Shown here piece by piece: positions 36,888-45,308 of a DNA stretch of 64,000 bases. A program made the translations under genes and the position numbers. The notes beneath the pieces are model-generated. The model did not search any database. It worked only from the letters and a program-made list of their open reading frames with translations, and was not told where the DNA came from. Source of the DNA: Bacteroidetes bacterium HGW-Bacteroidetes-8. GTDB lineage: Bacteria; Bacteroidota; Bacteroidia; Bacteroidales; UBA932. Position 1 is the stretch's first letter; every line of letters begins with the position of its first letter. The stretch lies in assembly GCA_002840895.1 (NCBI GenBank), contig PHCZ01000006.1:122920-186919 (forward strand), given 5' to 3'.

Positions 36888-37592
36888 ATGAAATACAGTA
36901 GTGTTCTTCTAAAATTAAGCGGAGAGAGTCTCGCCGGAGAGGATGGGAAGGGGTTGGACGAAAAGGTCCTCAACCGATATGCAAAAGAGATCTCAGATAT
37001 TGTCTCCACAGGAGTTGGAGTGGCAGTTGTCGTGGGAGGTGGTAACATCTTTCGTGGCTTGAAGGGGACGGGAATGGGCTATGAGAGGGTCAGGGGAGAT
37101 CAAATGGGTATGCTCGCAACTGTAATTAACAGCATCGCTCTCTCAATTTCACTAAAACTCATAGATATCAAGAGCGAGGTCTTCACATCTACACCAATGG
37201 AGCCTTTTGGTCGTTACTATGTGAGAGACAGAGCGTTAGACCTTATGAACAGAGGCGGAGTTGCAATTATTGCAGGAGGCACAGGAAACCCATACTTCAC
37301 CACCGACTCTGCATCTGCACTTAGAGCGGCCGAACTTGGAGTATCTGTACTACTCAAAGGTACCAGGGTAGATGGCGTTTATGATTCAGACCCCGAGAAG
37401 GATGAGCTGGCAGTAAAATACAAAACCCTCACCTTTGACAAGGCGCTTGCAGATAACCTCAAGGTAATGGATATGACCGCATTTGCCCTGTGTAAAGAGA
37501 ACAACATCCCAATAATCGTCTTCGATATGAACTGCAGCGGGAATCTGCTTAAACTCATCAACGGGGAGGAGATAGGAACAATTATTTCGTAA
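36888..37592 (+). CDS. pyrH: UMP kinase
   Basis: A 234-aa amino-acid-kinase-family enzyme that phosphorylates UMP to UDP. It begins MKYSSVLLKLSGESLAG and has the nucleotide-binding GGGNIFRG, RDRALDLMNRG-type and KGTRVDGVYDSDP motifs. Length is typical. It lies just before frr, the order common in bacteria (usually with tsf and rpsB nearby, which are not seen here). Confidence 0.96.
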   Translation: MKYSSVLLKLSGESLAGEDGKGLDEKVLNRYAKEISDIVSTGVGVAVVVGGGNIFRGLKGTGMGYERVRGDQMGMLATVINSIALSISLKLIDIKSEVFTSTPMEPFGRYYVRDRALDLMNRGGVAIIAGGTGNPYFTTDSASALRAAELGVSVLLKGTRVDGVYDSDPEKDELAVKYKTLTFDKALADNLKVMDMTAFALCKENNIPIIVFDMNCSGNLLKLINGEEIGTIIS

Positions 37593-37666
37593 CTGTTAGC
37601 TTTACGGTAAACTGTAATTAAGAATAGAAAATTGAAGCGATAATTTGATAACTAAAAAATTTAAAT

Positions 37667-38233
37667 ATGGATATAAGTGCACAAAAAGAGGTAATTAAAG
37701 CTGCAAAAGAGAGAATGGACAAAGCTCTTATGCACCTGGAAGAGGAGTTGAAAACATACCGGGCAGGCAAAGCGAACCCATCTGTTTTCAATAACATAAC
37801 CGTAGACTACTACGGAACACCTACTGCAATCCCTCAATTGGCAAGTATAACTACTCCGGATGCCAAAACAATGCTTATACAGCCTTGGGACAAAAAACTT
37901 ATCCCACCAATTGAGAAAGCAATTATGGCGGCTAACATCGGCTTTACACCACAAAACAACGGGGAGCATATTCGTATAAACGTACCGCCGCTCACAGAGG
38001 AGAGGCGCAAAGACCTGGTTAAAAGGGTTAAAGGCGAAGGTGAAACCGCAAAAATCAGTGTCCGCAACGCTCGTCGTGACGGTGTGGAGCTTCTTAAAAA
38101 ATACCAGAAAGAGGGTCTTCCGGAAGATGTCGCTAAAGATGGCGAGGCCGCTATCCAAAAAGATACCGACCATAGCAACAAACGAATCGACGAGATCCTT
38201 GCATCAAAAGAGAGAGAGATAATGACTGTGTGA
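37667..38233 (+). CDS. frr: Ribosome recycling factor
   Basis: A 188-aa protein that, with EF-G, splits post-termination ribosomes. The family signature is present: LMHLEEELKTYRAGKANPSVFNNITVDYYGTPTAI, and PPLTEERRKDLVKRVKGEGE with the Arg-rich NARRDGVELLKK. It is 74 nt after pyrH and is followed by a terminator. Confidence 0.97.
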   Translation: MDISAQKEVIKAAKERMDKALMHLEEELKTYRAGKANPSVFNNITVDYYGTPTAIPQLASITTPDAKTMLIQPWDKKLIPPIEKAIMAANIGFTPQNNGEHIRINVPPLTEERRKDLVKRVKGEGETAKISVRNARRDGVELLKKYQKEGLPEDVAKDGEAAIQKDTDHSNKRIDEILASKEREIMTV

Positions 38234-38303
38234 CCTTGCCAAGGGTTGTGGGGCATTTTTGATAATCAGACACATAGCCCGAATTGCAACACCAAAAACT
38301 CTG

Positions 38304-38338
38304 AGCTCGCAACGTTTGTACGTCGCGGGCTTTTTTTG
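38304..38338 (+). terminator. Rho-independent terminator after frr
   Basis: AGCTCGCAACGT (38304-38315) pairs with ACGTCGCGGGCT (38320-38331) with one mismatch and a TTGT loop, followed by seven T. Confidence 0.9.
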
Positions 38339-38464
38339 ACTTTGCCAGTGTTTGATGCAACTGGTAATAATTGAGCAAATTACAAAACCCAGTTTTCCAT
38401 ATTTGGAAAACTGCACTTTCAAACTATTTTTAAATCAAATAGTTACATCAAACACTGGCAAAGT
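38339..38464. repeat. Inverted-repeat element, possibly family II, copy 3
   Basis: Perfect 19-bp arms ACTTTGCCAGTGTTTGATG (38339-38357) and its complement (38446-38464), extended by 4 more pairs after one mismatch. Inside is a second hairpin GTTTTCC...GGAAAAC (38392-38411). The segment TAATAATTGAG...TTACAAAACCCA recalls the interior of the family II copies, but the arms differ. Confidence 0.7.
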
Positions 38465-38467
38465 TAA

Positions 38468-38510
38468 GTGGTCTGCTTCGCAGGTATGTTTACCGCTGCG
38501 CGGAATTTTT
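38468..38510. repeat. Family III motif upstream of the methyltransferase leader
   Basis: GTGGTCTGCTTCGCAG followed by TACCGCTGCGCGGAATTT, the closest relative of 35931-35975. It lies between the inverted-repeat element after frr and the promoter at 38513. Confidence 0.65.
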
Positions 38511-38512
38511 TA

Positions 38513-38672
38513 TATATTTGCACCGGTTTAAATGTCTTATGCAAGTATTAGTTAACTCATTTTCGGAGCGTGTCTAGAGGGTAGTCGGTTCTTTGCCGGC
38601 TATTAAAAAGGTTCCCGGATATCTTCCGGGTCGTTATTTTGTTTCCTATTTTAACCATCAAATAATATTATA
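38513..38672 (+). promoter_or_regulatory. Promoter and structured 5' leader of the methyltransferase operon
   Basis: TATATTTG at 38513-38520 is a -7 box. The inferred transcript has a leader of about 145 nt before the ATG at 38673. It contains two strong hairpins, TAGTCGG...CCGGCTA (about 38582-38602) and CCCGGA...TCCGGG (about 38613-38630), and a purine-rich GGAGCGTGTCTAGAGGG just before them. I do not recognise a known riboswitch class. A family III repeat motif (38468-38510) lies just upstream. Confidence 0.5.
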
Positions 38673-39575
38673 ATGGAAGATTTTAATAATGACGAATCTA
38701 TACGATTTGACAATCTGGACCTATCTGTAATTATTGACTTTTTTAGATATATGCAGCGGCAGGGGCCGGGCAGTGAGGATATTACCTGTAGGGCTCTGAG
38801 TTTTATTGAGGGCTTGGCTGGGACCGGGGCGGCAGCTGCCGGCCTGGCAGGTAAGGATCAGTCTGGTGCCGGGAGTGCCAGTTTTGTAGGAGCAGGTGCC
38901 GGCCAGGCAAGTGCCGGCCAGCAAAGCTCGGACGCGCAGTTGCGGATTGCAGATATGGGCTGTGGGACAGGGGGGCAATCTGTGACCCTTGCGCAGAATA
39001 CATCTGCACACATAACCTCTTACGACAATAGTGAGGAGATGATAGAGACTCTGCAGCAGAGGGTTCGTGAGTTGGGGTTGCAGGGGAGGATTGAGGGGGT
39101 TGTGGCCTCGATGGACCAGATTCCTTTTGACGGGAGGGGCTTTGATGTGATTTGGGCCGAGGGGTCTATCTACAACATTGGCTTTGAACGGGGGCTCAAC
39201 CTGTGGAGCGAGTACCTCAATGAGGGGGGATATGTTGCTGTCTCAGATATGGTTTGGCTGCGCGAAAACAGATCTGCCGAGATTGAGAGCTATATGAACG
39301 AGAATGTACCTGAGATTTGCTCTCCATCAATTAAGATGAGGCAGATAGAGGAGGCTGGATATAGTTTGGTTGCCTCGTTTGTTCTGCCGGAGTATTGCTG
39401 GAGAGATAACTTCTATACCCTTATGGAGCCACTGTTCCCGGAGTTTCTGCAGCGGCAGGGGCATAGCGAAATGGCGGTAAATTTTGTCAAGAGTATGAGG
39501 GAGGAGATAGCTATGTACGAAAAGTACAGCGAGTACTATGGCTATATGTTCTTTATTGCAAAAAAAATCAATTAA
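38673..39575 (+). CDS. Class I SAM-dependent methyltransferase
   Basis: A 300-aa protein with motif I LRIADMGCGTGGQS (about residues 91-104) and post-I SYDNSEEMIE, motif IV-like VIWAEGSIYNIGF. The substrate cannot be read. An Ala/Gly/Ser-rich insert at about residues 50-88 precedes the SAM fold. The gene is 17 nt before an acetyltransferase gene, and the pair has a structured leader, so they may act on the same small molecule. Confidence 0.85.
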   Translation: MEDFNNDESIRFDNLDLSVIIDFFRYMQRQGPGSEDITCRALSFIEGLAGTGAAAAGLAGKDQSGAGSASFVGAGAGQASAGQQSSDAQLRIADMGCGTGGQSVTLAQNTSAHITSYDNSEEMIETLQQRVRELGLQGRIEGVVASMDQIPFDGRGFDVIWAEGSIYNIGFERGLNLWSEYLNEGGYVAVSDMVWLRENRSAEIESYMNENVPEICSPSIKMRQIEEAGYSLVASFVLPEYCWRDNFYTLMEPLFPEFLQRQGHSEMAVNFVKSMREEIAMYEKYSEYYGYMFFIAKKIN

Positions 39576-39592
39576 CACTAACATCACAAACA

Positions 39593-40243
39593 ATGAACTT
39601 AATCATTAAAAATACAGACAAAAGCAAGTTTTTTGAAACAGAAAACCTTACACGCGAGGCATTCTGGAACCTTTACAAACCCGGTTGTGACGAACATCTC
39701 GCACTGCATCAGCTTAGATCTGGCGAGTGCTATGTGCCCGAAATGGACCTTGTTGCTCTGCTGGACGGGCAGATAGTGGGGCACGTGATCTCTACCAGAG
39801 CGAAGGTTGTAGATGGGGAGGCCGGTGATTCTTGTGCGGCCGGAGATGCCGGCGCCGTGGTGTGTGACCAGGTGCTATGCCTTGGGCCGATATCTGCAGA
39901 GCCATCTCTGCAGGGCAAGGGGATAGGGTCGCAACTTATGCGGGCGTCTATTGCCCGGGCTGCTTCACTGGGATTCAAGAGTATAATCCTCTACGGCAAT
40001 CCCGACTACTACGGCCGTTTCGGGTTCGAAAATGCTGTGAAGTACAAAATCGCCACCCGTGATAACCAAAACTTTGACCCCTTTATGGCCATAGAGCTCT
40101 TCCCCGGCGCCCTCAACGGCGTCTCGGGCCGCTTCTACGAAGACAGTCTCTTCTTTAATACCGAGGCAGATTTGGTGGAGTTTGAGAAGCTGTTTCCGGC
40201 CAAGGAGAAGGGGGAACCGCGAATAATACTGCCTGAGTTTTAA
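39593..40243 (+). CDS. GNAT-family N-acetyltransferase
   Basis: A 216-aa acetyltransferase. The acetyl-CoA motif A is visible as LGPISAEPSLQGKGIGSQLMRASIARAASLGF (Q/R-x-x-G-x-G/A type), and the following YGNPDYYGRFGFENA fits the YhbS-like subgroup. A short Gly/Ala/Asp-rich insert (about residues 72-86) precedes motif A. The substrate is unknown. It is cotranscribed with the methyltransferase. Confidence 0.88.
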   Translation: MNLIIKNTDKSKFFETENLTREAFWNLYKPGCDEHLALHQLRSGECYVPEMDLVALLDGQIVGHVISTRAKVVDGEAGDSCAAGDAGAVVCDQVLCLGPISAEPSLQGKGIGSQLMRASIARAASLGFKSIILYGNPDYYGRFGFENAVKYKIATRDNQNFDPFMAIELFPGALNGVSGRFYEDSLFFNTEADLVEFEKLFPAKEKGEPRIILPEF

Positions 40244-40260
40244 AAGCTGTCACTCTTTTA

Positions 40261-40426
40261 GAACTGCACGACACGTGCAACTGCAGTTTTTCTAAACGCC
40301 TTTTTTCTTCGTTTTTTCGGGGCTTGCGGAACGCCTCCCGGTGGTCGTTGAACGGTCCTCAGCCTATTTCCGAAAAAACTTCATAAAAAAGACTAAAAAA
40401 CAGATGTTGCTCTTGTCGTGCAGTTC
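40261..40426 (-). repeat. Long-hairpin repeat, family I, copy B
   Basis: This is the reverse-complement relative of 3093-3260. Its own arms are GAACTGCACGACA (40261-40273) and TGTCGTGCAGTTC (40414-40426), a perfect 13-bp pair that differs in sequence from the arms of copy A. Like copy A it lies in a convergent intergenic gap. Confidence 0.75.
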
Positions 40427-40442
40427 CTTTTATGATAGCTTT

Positions 40443-40468
40443 AAAAAAACCCCATAATTATTGGGGTT
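40443..40468 (-). terminator. Terminator of the 40500 lipoprotein gene
   Basis: On the minus strand AAACCCCA (40468-40461) pairs with TGGGGTTT (40453-40446 region) around TAATTAT-type loop and is followed by seven T (down to 40443). Confidence 0.85.
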
Positions 40469-40499
40469 TGGAGGGGTCTATGGAAAAATGGTTAGTGAG

Positions 40500-41024
40500 C
40501 TAGTTGGTGAGTTTTTTGTCTCTGGCAAGGATTGAGAGGATTCTCTCATCGTTCCTTCTGTCCTCTACACCCTCCCAGTCTCCGGGGTAACCGAGGGTTA
40601 CCTTAAGCTCTTTTGCATACTCTGCAATAATTGGATCTATGGTTATCCAGTTGCAGGATGCCGATGAGAACATTGGCCAGAAATAGCCGGTGTAGACAAC
40701 CCTTCCGTTGGCAGTTAAGGCAAAGGCAACTCCAAAAACCGAGTGCTCGATATTTTTAATGGCATCCAAAGCACTGTCACTCACTTTATAAGTGTGATTG
40801 TCACTGTTATAGGAGAGAATATCTGCATACCTTACAACAGGAGTACTCTTTAAAACAACACTCTTCTCGTCAATCTTCTGAGAATTTTCTACTGTCTTGT
40901 ACGCTTTAAGCAGATAGATCTCAACCCCTCCCGAAGAGAAGAGAATGTTGGGGTCCTTAGTGCATCCTGTAAACAACAGGCCCGCTACACAGGCACATAA
41001 AGTCAAAAAAACTACCTTTTTCAT
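40500..41024 (-). CDS. Hypothetical lipoprotein
   Basis: The start at 41024 gives MKKVVFLTLCACVAGLLFTGC with a clear lipobox (Cys about 21); longer reading lacks a signal peptide. The 174-aa product has no domain I recognise. It contains an aromatic segment (GYFWPMFSSASCNWITID). It stands alone, with its own terminator, just before the defence-type island. Confidence 0.75.
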   Translation of the reverse strand: MKKVVFLTLCACVAGLLFTGCTKDPNILFSSGGVEIYLLKAYKTVENSQKIDEKSVVLKSTPVVRYADILSYNSDNHTYKVSDSALDAIKNIEHSVFGVAFALTANGRVVYTGYFWPMFSSASCNWITIDPIIAEYAKELKVTLGYPGDWEGVEDRRNDERILSILARDKKLTN

Positions 41025-41155
41025 ATATCCTAGTTTAAAACATTCACAGAGAAGATAGAGACAAATCAAATGTAGCAAATATATTTACAATGGTGAAATG
41101 ATTTGAGGGTAAATATATGTGGGAGATTGGCGTTGCAGATGTGTGATTTCAAAAA

Positions 41156-41372
41156 CCCCAGTGTTTATTGGGGTTTCGGGATGTTTTGGGGTGATTTTTT
41201 CTAGTTGGTTGAGGGTGGGGATTTTGCGATTTTCAAAAAAAACGGAAAAAAGTGAAAAAAAGATCCCAAATATTTTGCTAAAGTATATAATAGTCATAAC
41301 TTTATATCGTGCTGTCCGATCGGAGCAAGCGAAAATTCCAATTTATTAAGCAGGGTAAGGGTTTTGGGGAGG
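41156..41372. repeat. Left copy of a ~200-bp direct repeat flanking the island
   Basis: From CCCCAGTGTTTATTG to GGGTTTTGGGGAGG the sequence aligns in the same orientation with 51439-51629, sharing blocks such as GGGGATTTTGCGAT, AAATATTTTGC, AAAGTATATAATA and TATTCCAATTTATAAAGC-like text with scattered changes and a few short gaps. A small open frame on the plus strand (41119-41349) is within the repeat and is not believed to be a gene. Confidence 0.8.
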
Positions 41373-41457
41373 TTGAGGGGGGTGTGTGTGGTTGTTTGAT
41401 TATGTCAAGCTTGAGAATTTTAATAAAGTTATAAGTAGGATTAATGGCGAATAAAGC

Positions 41458-41519
41458 CTTGCCAATATTGGGTGTTTAAATACAAAATGTAAATATATAC
41501 ACTAGTTAGCGGTAATATT
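41458..41519. repeat. Cassette-boundary palindrome P0
   Basis: A short imperfect palindrome: left TTGCCAATATTGGGTGTTTAAATA, right AATATATACACTAGTTAGCGG ending in TAATATT. The ends match the P1-P3 boundary elements. It lies just before the HEPN-like gene. Confidence 0.6.
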
Positions 41520-41527
41520 AGAACATC

Positions 41528-42754
41528 ATGGAAGATAAAATCAATAAACTTAAAGAGACGTACAAAAATCTCACATTTCAGAAAAAGGAATACACTCTCT
41601 TTGACGATGATGAGCCTTCATGCTACTATGATGTTTCTGGGTTTGAAGGTAACAAGGAGCTTGTTCTGACAGTAGATGATGACAATGATTACAAGATTCT
41701 AATAAAAGTTTTAAAGAAGAGTTTTTCATTTACACCAGTTTTATTTGGAGTTGAATATGAGAACAAAATTGAAATTGCACTCTCCCCCGTTAATCCTAGA
41801 ACGTCCCACATGTCGAGATACAAGCTTAAGGACAAGCCTGCTGAAATTGAGATGTCTTTCTTTAAGAATCAACTTGAAATATCCATCCAATTTCAACCAG
41901 AAAGCAGTCTAATGACTCAGCTGATGGAAGTTATGAGGGGAAAAAGATCATCATTAATAATGACAATCACAGGCTATCAAAACCCAAGTATAGAAGGAAA
42001 GGAAAGTGATCTGAGAAATATTCTTATAAGCACACTATTTGACTTTTCTTATTCATATAATCTTGTTTTCGAGCCTATTAATTTTGACTCCTTAGTACGT
42101 AGAGTACCGCTAAGGAGAAAAAACAAAACAACAGCACCAACAGACAAAATTCAATTCATATACAAGAGATATATACCAGAATTAGTTGAGTACTTCAATA
42201 TAGGAGAAAAGGTTGACTATCCCCCTTTTAGATTCATCTGTTATTTTCACATTATTGAATACTTTTCTGATAAGAGTGCATACTATTATGCCGCAAAGAA
42301 GTTAAAAAGTTTAATGATAAAGCCGGACTTCCATATTAATACAGACAAGTATGTTAGTCAAGCTATAAGTTTTTTCAAAATTGAATCTACTAAGTACACT
42401 AGTGATAAAATAAAAATCAGACGAGTAATTAATCAGTTTATAAACAGATCTGAGTTCGAAGAGTATCTAAAAGAAATTGATGTCTTAGACTATTTTAAAA
42501 AACCAACAACTATTGATTGTAGTAAACCGCTTGAACTTCCTGGAATTGATTTTGAAAGCGATTCAAAATTTGAAGAAACCATTATGCAAAGAATTTATGC
42601 TATGAGGTGCTCTATTGTACATTCTAATCCTGACTTTGAAGAAACAAAAGCAGTTCCTTTTTCACCAACTCCAGACAATATAGAAAAATTAAGAAAAGAA
42701 ATCGATATGATTTATGAAGTTGCAAGAACGATAATTGTTGAGAGCACACAGTAA
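41528..42754 (+). CDS. HEPN-like protein, putative abortive-infection effector
   Basis: A 408-aa protein ending in MRCSIVHSNPDFEE with R360-x4-H365, the HEPN ribonuclease motif (R-x4-6-H), followed by PFSPTPDNIEKL. The N-terminal half is beta-rich and not recognised (a plausible target-binding domain), then helices. HEPN proteins of this layout are common in anti-phage systems. It is a single gene between boundary palindromes P0 and P1, AT-rich, with no signal or membrane segment. The family assignment is by motif only. Confidence 0.6.
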   Translation: MEDKINKLKETYKNLTFQKKEYTLFDDDEPSCYYDVSGFEGNKELVLTVDDDNDYKILIKVLKKSFSFTPVLFGVEYENKIEIALSPVNPRTSHMSRYKLKDKPAEIEMSFFKNQLEISIQFQPESSLMTQLMEVMRGKRSSLIMTITGYQNPSIEGKESDLRNILISTLFDFSYSYNLVFEPINFDSLVRRVPLRRKNKTTAPTDKIQFIYKRYIPELVEYFNIGEKVDYPPFRFICYFHIIEYFSDKSAYYYAAKKLKSLMIKPDFHINTDKYVSQAISFFKIESTKYTSDKIKIRRVINQFINRSEFEEYLKEIDVLDYFKKPTTIDCSKPLELPGIDFESDSKFEETIMQRIYAMRCSIVHSNPDFEETKAVPFSPTPDNIEKLRKEIDMIYEVARTIIVESTQ

Positions 42755-42758
42755 AAAT

Positions 42759-42900
42759 ACTACCGCTAACACAGGTTTTGCGTTAGGCGGGGTGACGTGC
42801 AAACTTGGAGCTTTGTACTTCTATTTAAGTTCAGTGCTGGTTGACAATTTTGTGCCCTAAGACCCGCCCCAACGCAAAGCCCGAAACCGTTGTGTTCAAT
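42759..42900. repeat. Cassette-boundary palindrome P1
   Basis: Left end TACCGCTAACACAGGTTTTG with GCGTTAGGCGGGG; right end CCCGCCCCAACGC, then AAACCGTTGTGTTCAAT. The two halves are inverted copies with a looped middle of about 65 nt. It lies between the HEPN-like and SEFIR genes. Confidence 0.75.
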
Positions 42901-42911
42901 GAGGGCTCCTA

Positions 42912-44882
42912 ATGAAACGTCAGACTAAAATTGAAAAAAGAATGGAAGAAGAAATTAGTTTTATTGTAAAATTTAAGAAATATGTGAATTCATTTATTTC
43001 TCGTCTTGAAATTAAAATGAATAAGACTTCAAGTAGGATAGAGAGAGATGAACGCAAGAAGCAAATTCTTGAATATACATATGGATTAAAATCTAAAAGT
43101 TATACTAGAGAAGAAATTTCGTTTCTACTTGATATTACTTCTGAAAGAGTTCGTCAAATAGGAATTGAGGTTGTAAAGGAGATTAGTAATGAAGTAACGA
43201 CAGAAGATAAAAACACTTTTTTTAGTGATTACATACCTGAGATTATAGGTTTCAAAAATAATTTAGAAACAAAAGGTGTTTTATCACAAAATCAATTTAA
43301 AAAACACATAACAGCAAATTACAAAATTGACTTTATTGAAAATGAGCCTTATCTCAATCTTTTAATTGATGTATTGGATTTTAGAGTCGTAAAAACTCAT
43401 TTGCATTTATTAAAAGAAAATGATTTAATATTTTTTGACAGAAAGATTAATTATAAACTTTTTATTCGCGTTTGTCATGCTGTATTTGTTGCTGTTGAAC
43501 GAAATACAATAATGACAGAATTTGAGGATATCATCATTTCTGTTAAAAGAAAATTGTCTAATGATAAAGTGCCAAATGAATATATAAAAATGGCACTTGT
43601 AGCTATAGATGCTTGTGAATTAATCGAAAAAAACAAAATTCAATACTATCAAATAGTTTTTAATAAGCTGAGTTCTGCAAGTGATATGGCATACCGAGTA
43701 CTTTTTGAAAATAATGATAGAATGAACCTCACAGACATCCTCAGAACTATAAATCACAGACTTGTTGGGACAGATAGAAGAATAGATAGAATTAGCCTTA
43801 ACAACCAAATAAACGGTGATAAACGATTAATTCCCTTAGGAAAAACTGGAGTTTGGACACTTGCTGAATGGGGTGAAGATAATTTATCTATGTACAATTT
43901 AGTCACAAATACCCTGTTTCACTATAACAAACCTCTATCAAAAGAAGAAATTTTTTCACATATCCAAAAAACAAGGTCATTTATAAAAACACGTTCTCTT
44001 GACACAATTATATATGATTCAAGATATACACAGTTGGTCGATAGGAAGTTTATACTTACAGAATGGAAAGGGTCATATAAAGACAAAATTGCTAACATAA
44101 AAAAAAGAAACGTAACAGAAAAAGAAAACAAAGTTAGAGACCAGATAAAACAACAAATCTTGAATCTCTTTGAAGAGAATCAAGTTGATAACATCTTGCT
44201 CTCAACTGTTGCTAATGCTCTATCTAAGAGATTTAAGTTTCCAAAGCCTTCAATTTATAAAATAATTAGTGAGGAGCATGAATTTGACACAAAACCAATT
44301 GACACTTACAGAAAGCAAGTTACCCTAAAAGCAGATGTTAAAATGAATAAATCAAAAAAGAAATCTATTACAGTTTTTGTTTCATATTGTTGGGAAAGTA
44401 AAGAATATAAGGAAAAAGTGATTTCATTTATCAATTTTTTAAGGGAAAACGGATTCGCAGCAGATATGGATATAAAGTTTATGCAAGAAGAATCCTCTGT
44501 CGACTTTAATAGGCTTATGCATAAGGGAATCATGAAATACGATAAGGTAATAGTTTTGCTTTCTGAGAATTATAAAAGAAAAGCTGAAGATTTTGAAGGT
44601 GGAGTTGGTAAAGAATACAGATTTATTCTAAATGATATTGAGAAAAATGCGAATAAATATATTTTAGCCTCATTTTTTAAGCTAACAAAAGAAATAATTG
44701 AGAATATAGTACCGTTAGAATTTTCGGGTAAAGAAATTATTGATTTACCAAAAGATGAAACTGTGGGATTTGAAAATTTGTTTGGAAAACTAACAGAAAG
44801 TAAAAAGTATGTATTCAGTGATGTTGCATCAGAAACTCCAATAATTGAACAGAAAAAGATTGAAAAATTTACCTTGAAATAA
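42912..44882 (+). CDS. Sigma-region-4-like HTH / winged-helix / SEFIR protein
   Basis: A 656-aa single-gene module. Residues about 60-85 (TREEISFLLDITSERVRQIG) look like the sigma-70 region 4 helix-turn-helix with the ERVRQI signature. About 255-390 contains two repeats resembling the HARE-HTH/RNA-polymerase-delta winged helix (RVLFENNDRMNLTDILRTIN...GVWTLAEWG and FHYNKPLSKEEIFSHIQ...FILTEWKG). About 480-610 is a SEFIR (TIR-relative) domain: ITVFVSYCWES, DMDIKFMQ, YDKVIVLLSENYKRKAE. SEFIR/TIR domains act in immune signalling, some as NADases. The architecture is unusual; the role in defence is inferred. Confidence 0.65.
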   Translation: MKRQTKIEKRMEEEISFIVKFKKYVNSFISRLEIKMNKTSSRIERDERKKQILEYTYGLKSKSYTREEISFLLDITSERVRQIGIEVVKEISNEVTTEDKNTFFSDYIPEIIGFKNNLETKGVLSQNQFKKHITANYKIDFIENEPYLNLLIDVLDFRVVKTHLHLLKENDLIFFDRKINYKLFIRVCHAVFVAVERNTIMTEFEDIIISVKRKLSNDKVPNEYIKMALVAIDACELIEKNKIQYYQIVFNKLSSASDMAYRVLFENNDRMNLTDILRTINHRLVGTDRRIDRISLNNQINGDKRLIPLGKTGVWTLAEWGEDNLSMYNLVTNTLFHYNKPLSKEEIFSHIQKTRSFIKTRSLDTIIYDSRYTQLVDRKFILTEWKGSYKDKIANIKKRNVTEKENKVRDQIKQQILNLFEENQVDNILLSTVANALSKRFKFPKPSIYKIISEEHEFDTKPIDTYRKQVTLKADVKMNKSKKKSITVFVSYCWESKEYKEKVISFINFLRENGFAADMDIKFMQEESSVDFNRLMHKGIMKYDKVIVLLSENYKRKAEDFEGGVGKEYRFILNDIEKNANKYILASFFKLTKEIIENIVPLEFSGKEIIDLPKDETVGFENLFGKLTESKKYVFSDVASETPIIEQKKIEKFTLK

Positions 44883-44883
44883 T

Positions 44884-45030
44884 GAATTACTGCACCAAAC
44901 AACGTGTTTAAAATATTTGGGTTTAAGTGTATAAATCAATCGTTCCGCCACGCATCGGCTTTTGTGTCGGTGGATAGGAACGAAGCCCGCAATCCCCAAT
45001 GTTTCATACACGCAACCGTTGGCAACAAGT
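44884..45030. repeat. Cassette-boundary palindrome P2
   Basis: Left ATTACTGCACCAAACAACGTG..TTTAAAATATTTGGG; right CAATGTTTCATACACGCAACCGTTGGCAAC. An internal hairpin CGTTCC...GGAACG (44941-44982) sits between. The right end shares TTTCATACACGyAACCGTT with P3. The remaining 45031-45308 is AT-rich and shows no convincing gene; an ORF at 45115 is overlapped by upstream context and judged spurious. Confidence 0.75.
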
Positions 45031-45308
45031 GTATAAAGACAGATGAGCAGACAGATACTATATTGACAAATTGAAACAAAAAAAGATTTAGCTTAATGAC
45101 AGGACAGTGCAAATTTGATGAAATTTTATTTCTTTTTTTCTCCTCCCCAAATAAAGAAGTTAACCCCACACACATTCTTGCCGACTTACCTGTGCATCCT
45201 CTATAAATACGGCTTTATTAACTACTTGTATTCAAACTTGACATTAACAGCAGATAAAAATCAGCAGAATGAGAGTCAAATAATTGTAAAAAAATTCAGC
45301 ATAAATAT

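Noticed and set aside
38231..38256. Similarity GACCTTGCCAAG...GGGGCA at 38231 and 62822
   Set aside because: About 25 nt with gaps; could be chance, and no inverted arms or further copies were seen.
38571..38635. Possible known riboswitch before the methyltransferase
   Set aside because: Compared from memory with SAM, guanidine (ykkC), preQ1 and ZTP consensus text; none fits, so no class is claimed.
41119..41349. 76-codon frame at the island edge
   Set aside because: It lies inside the left copy of the 200-bp direct repeat; the right copy does not keep the frame.
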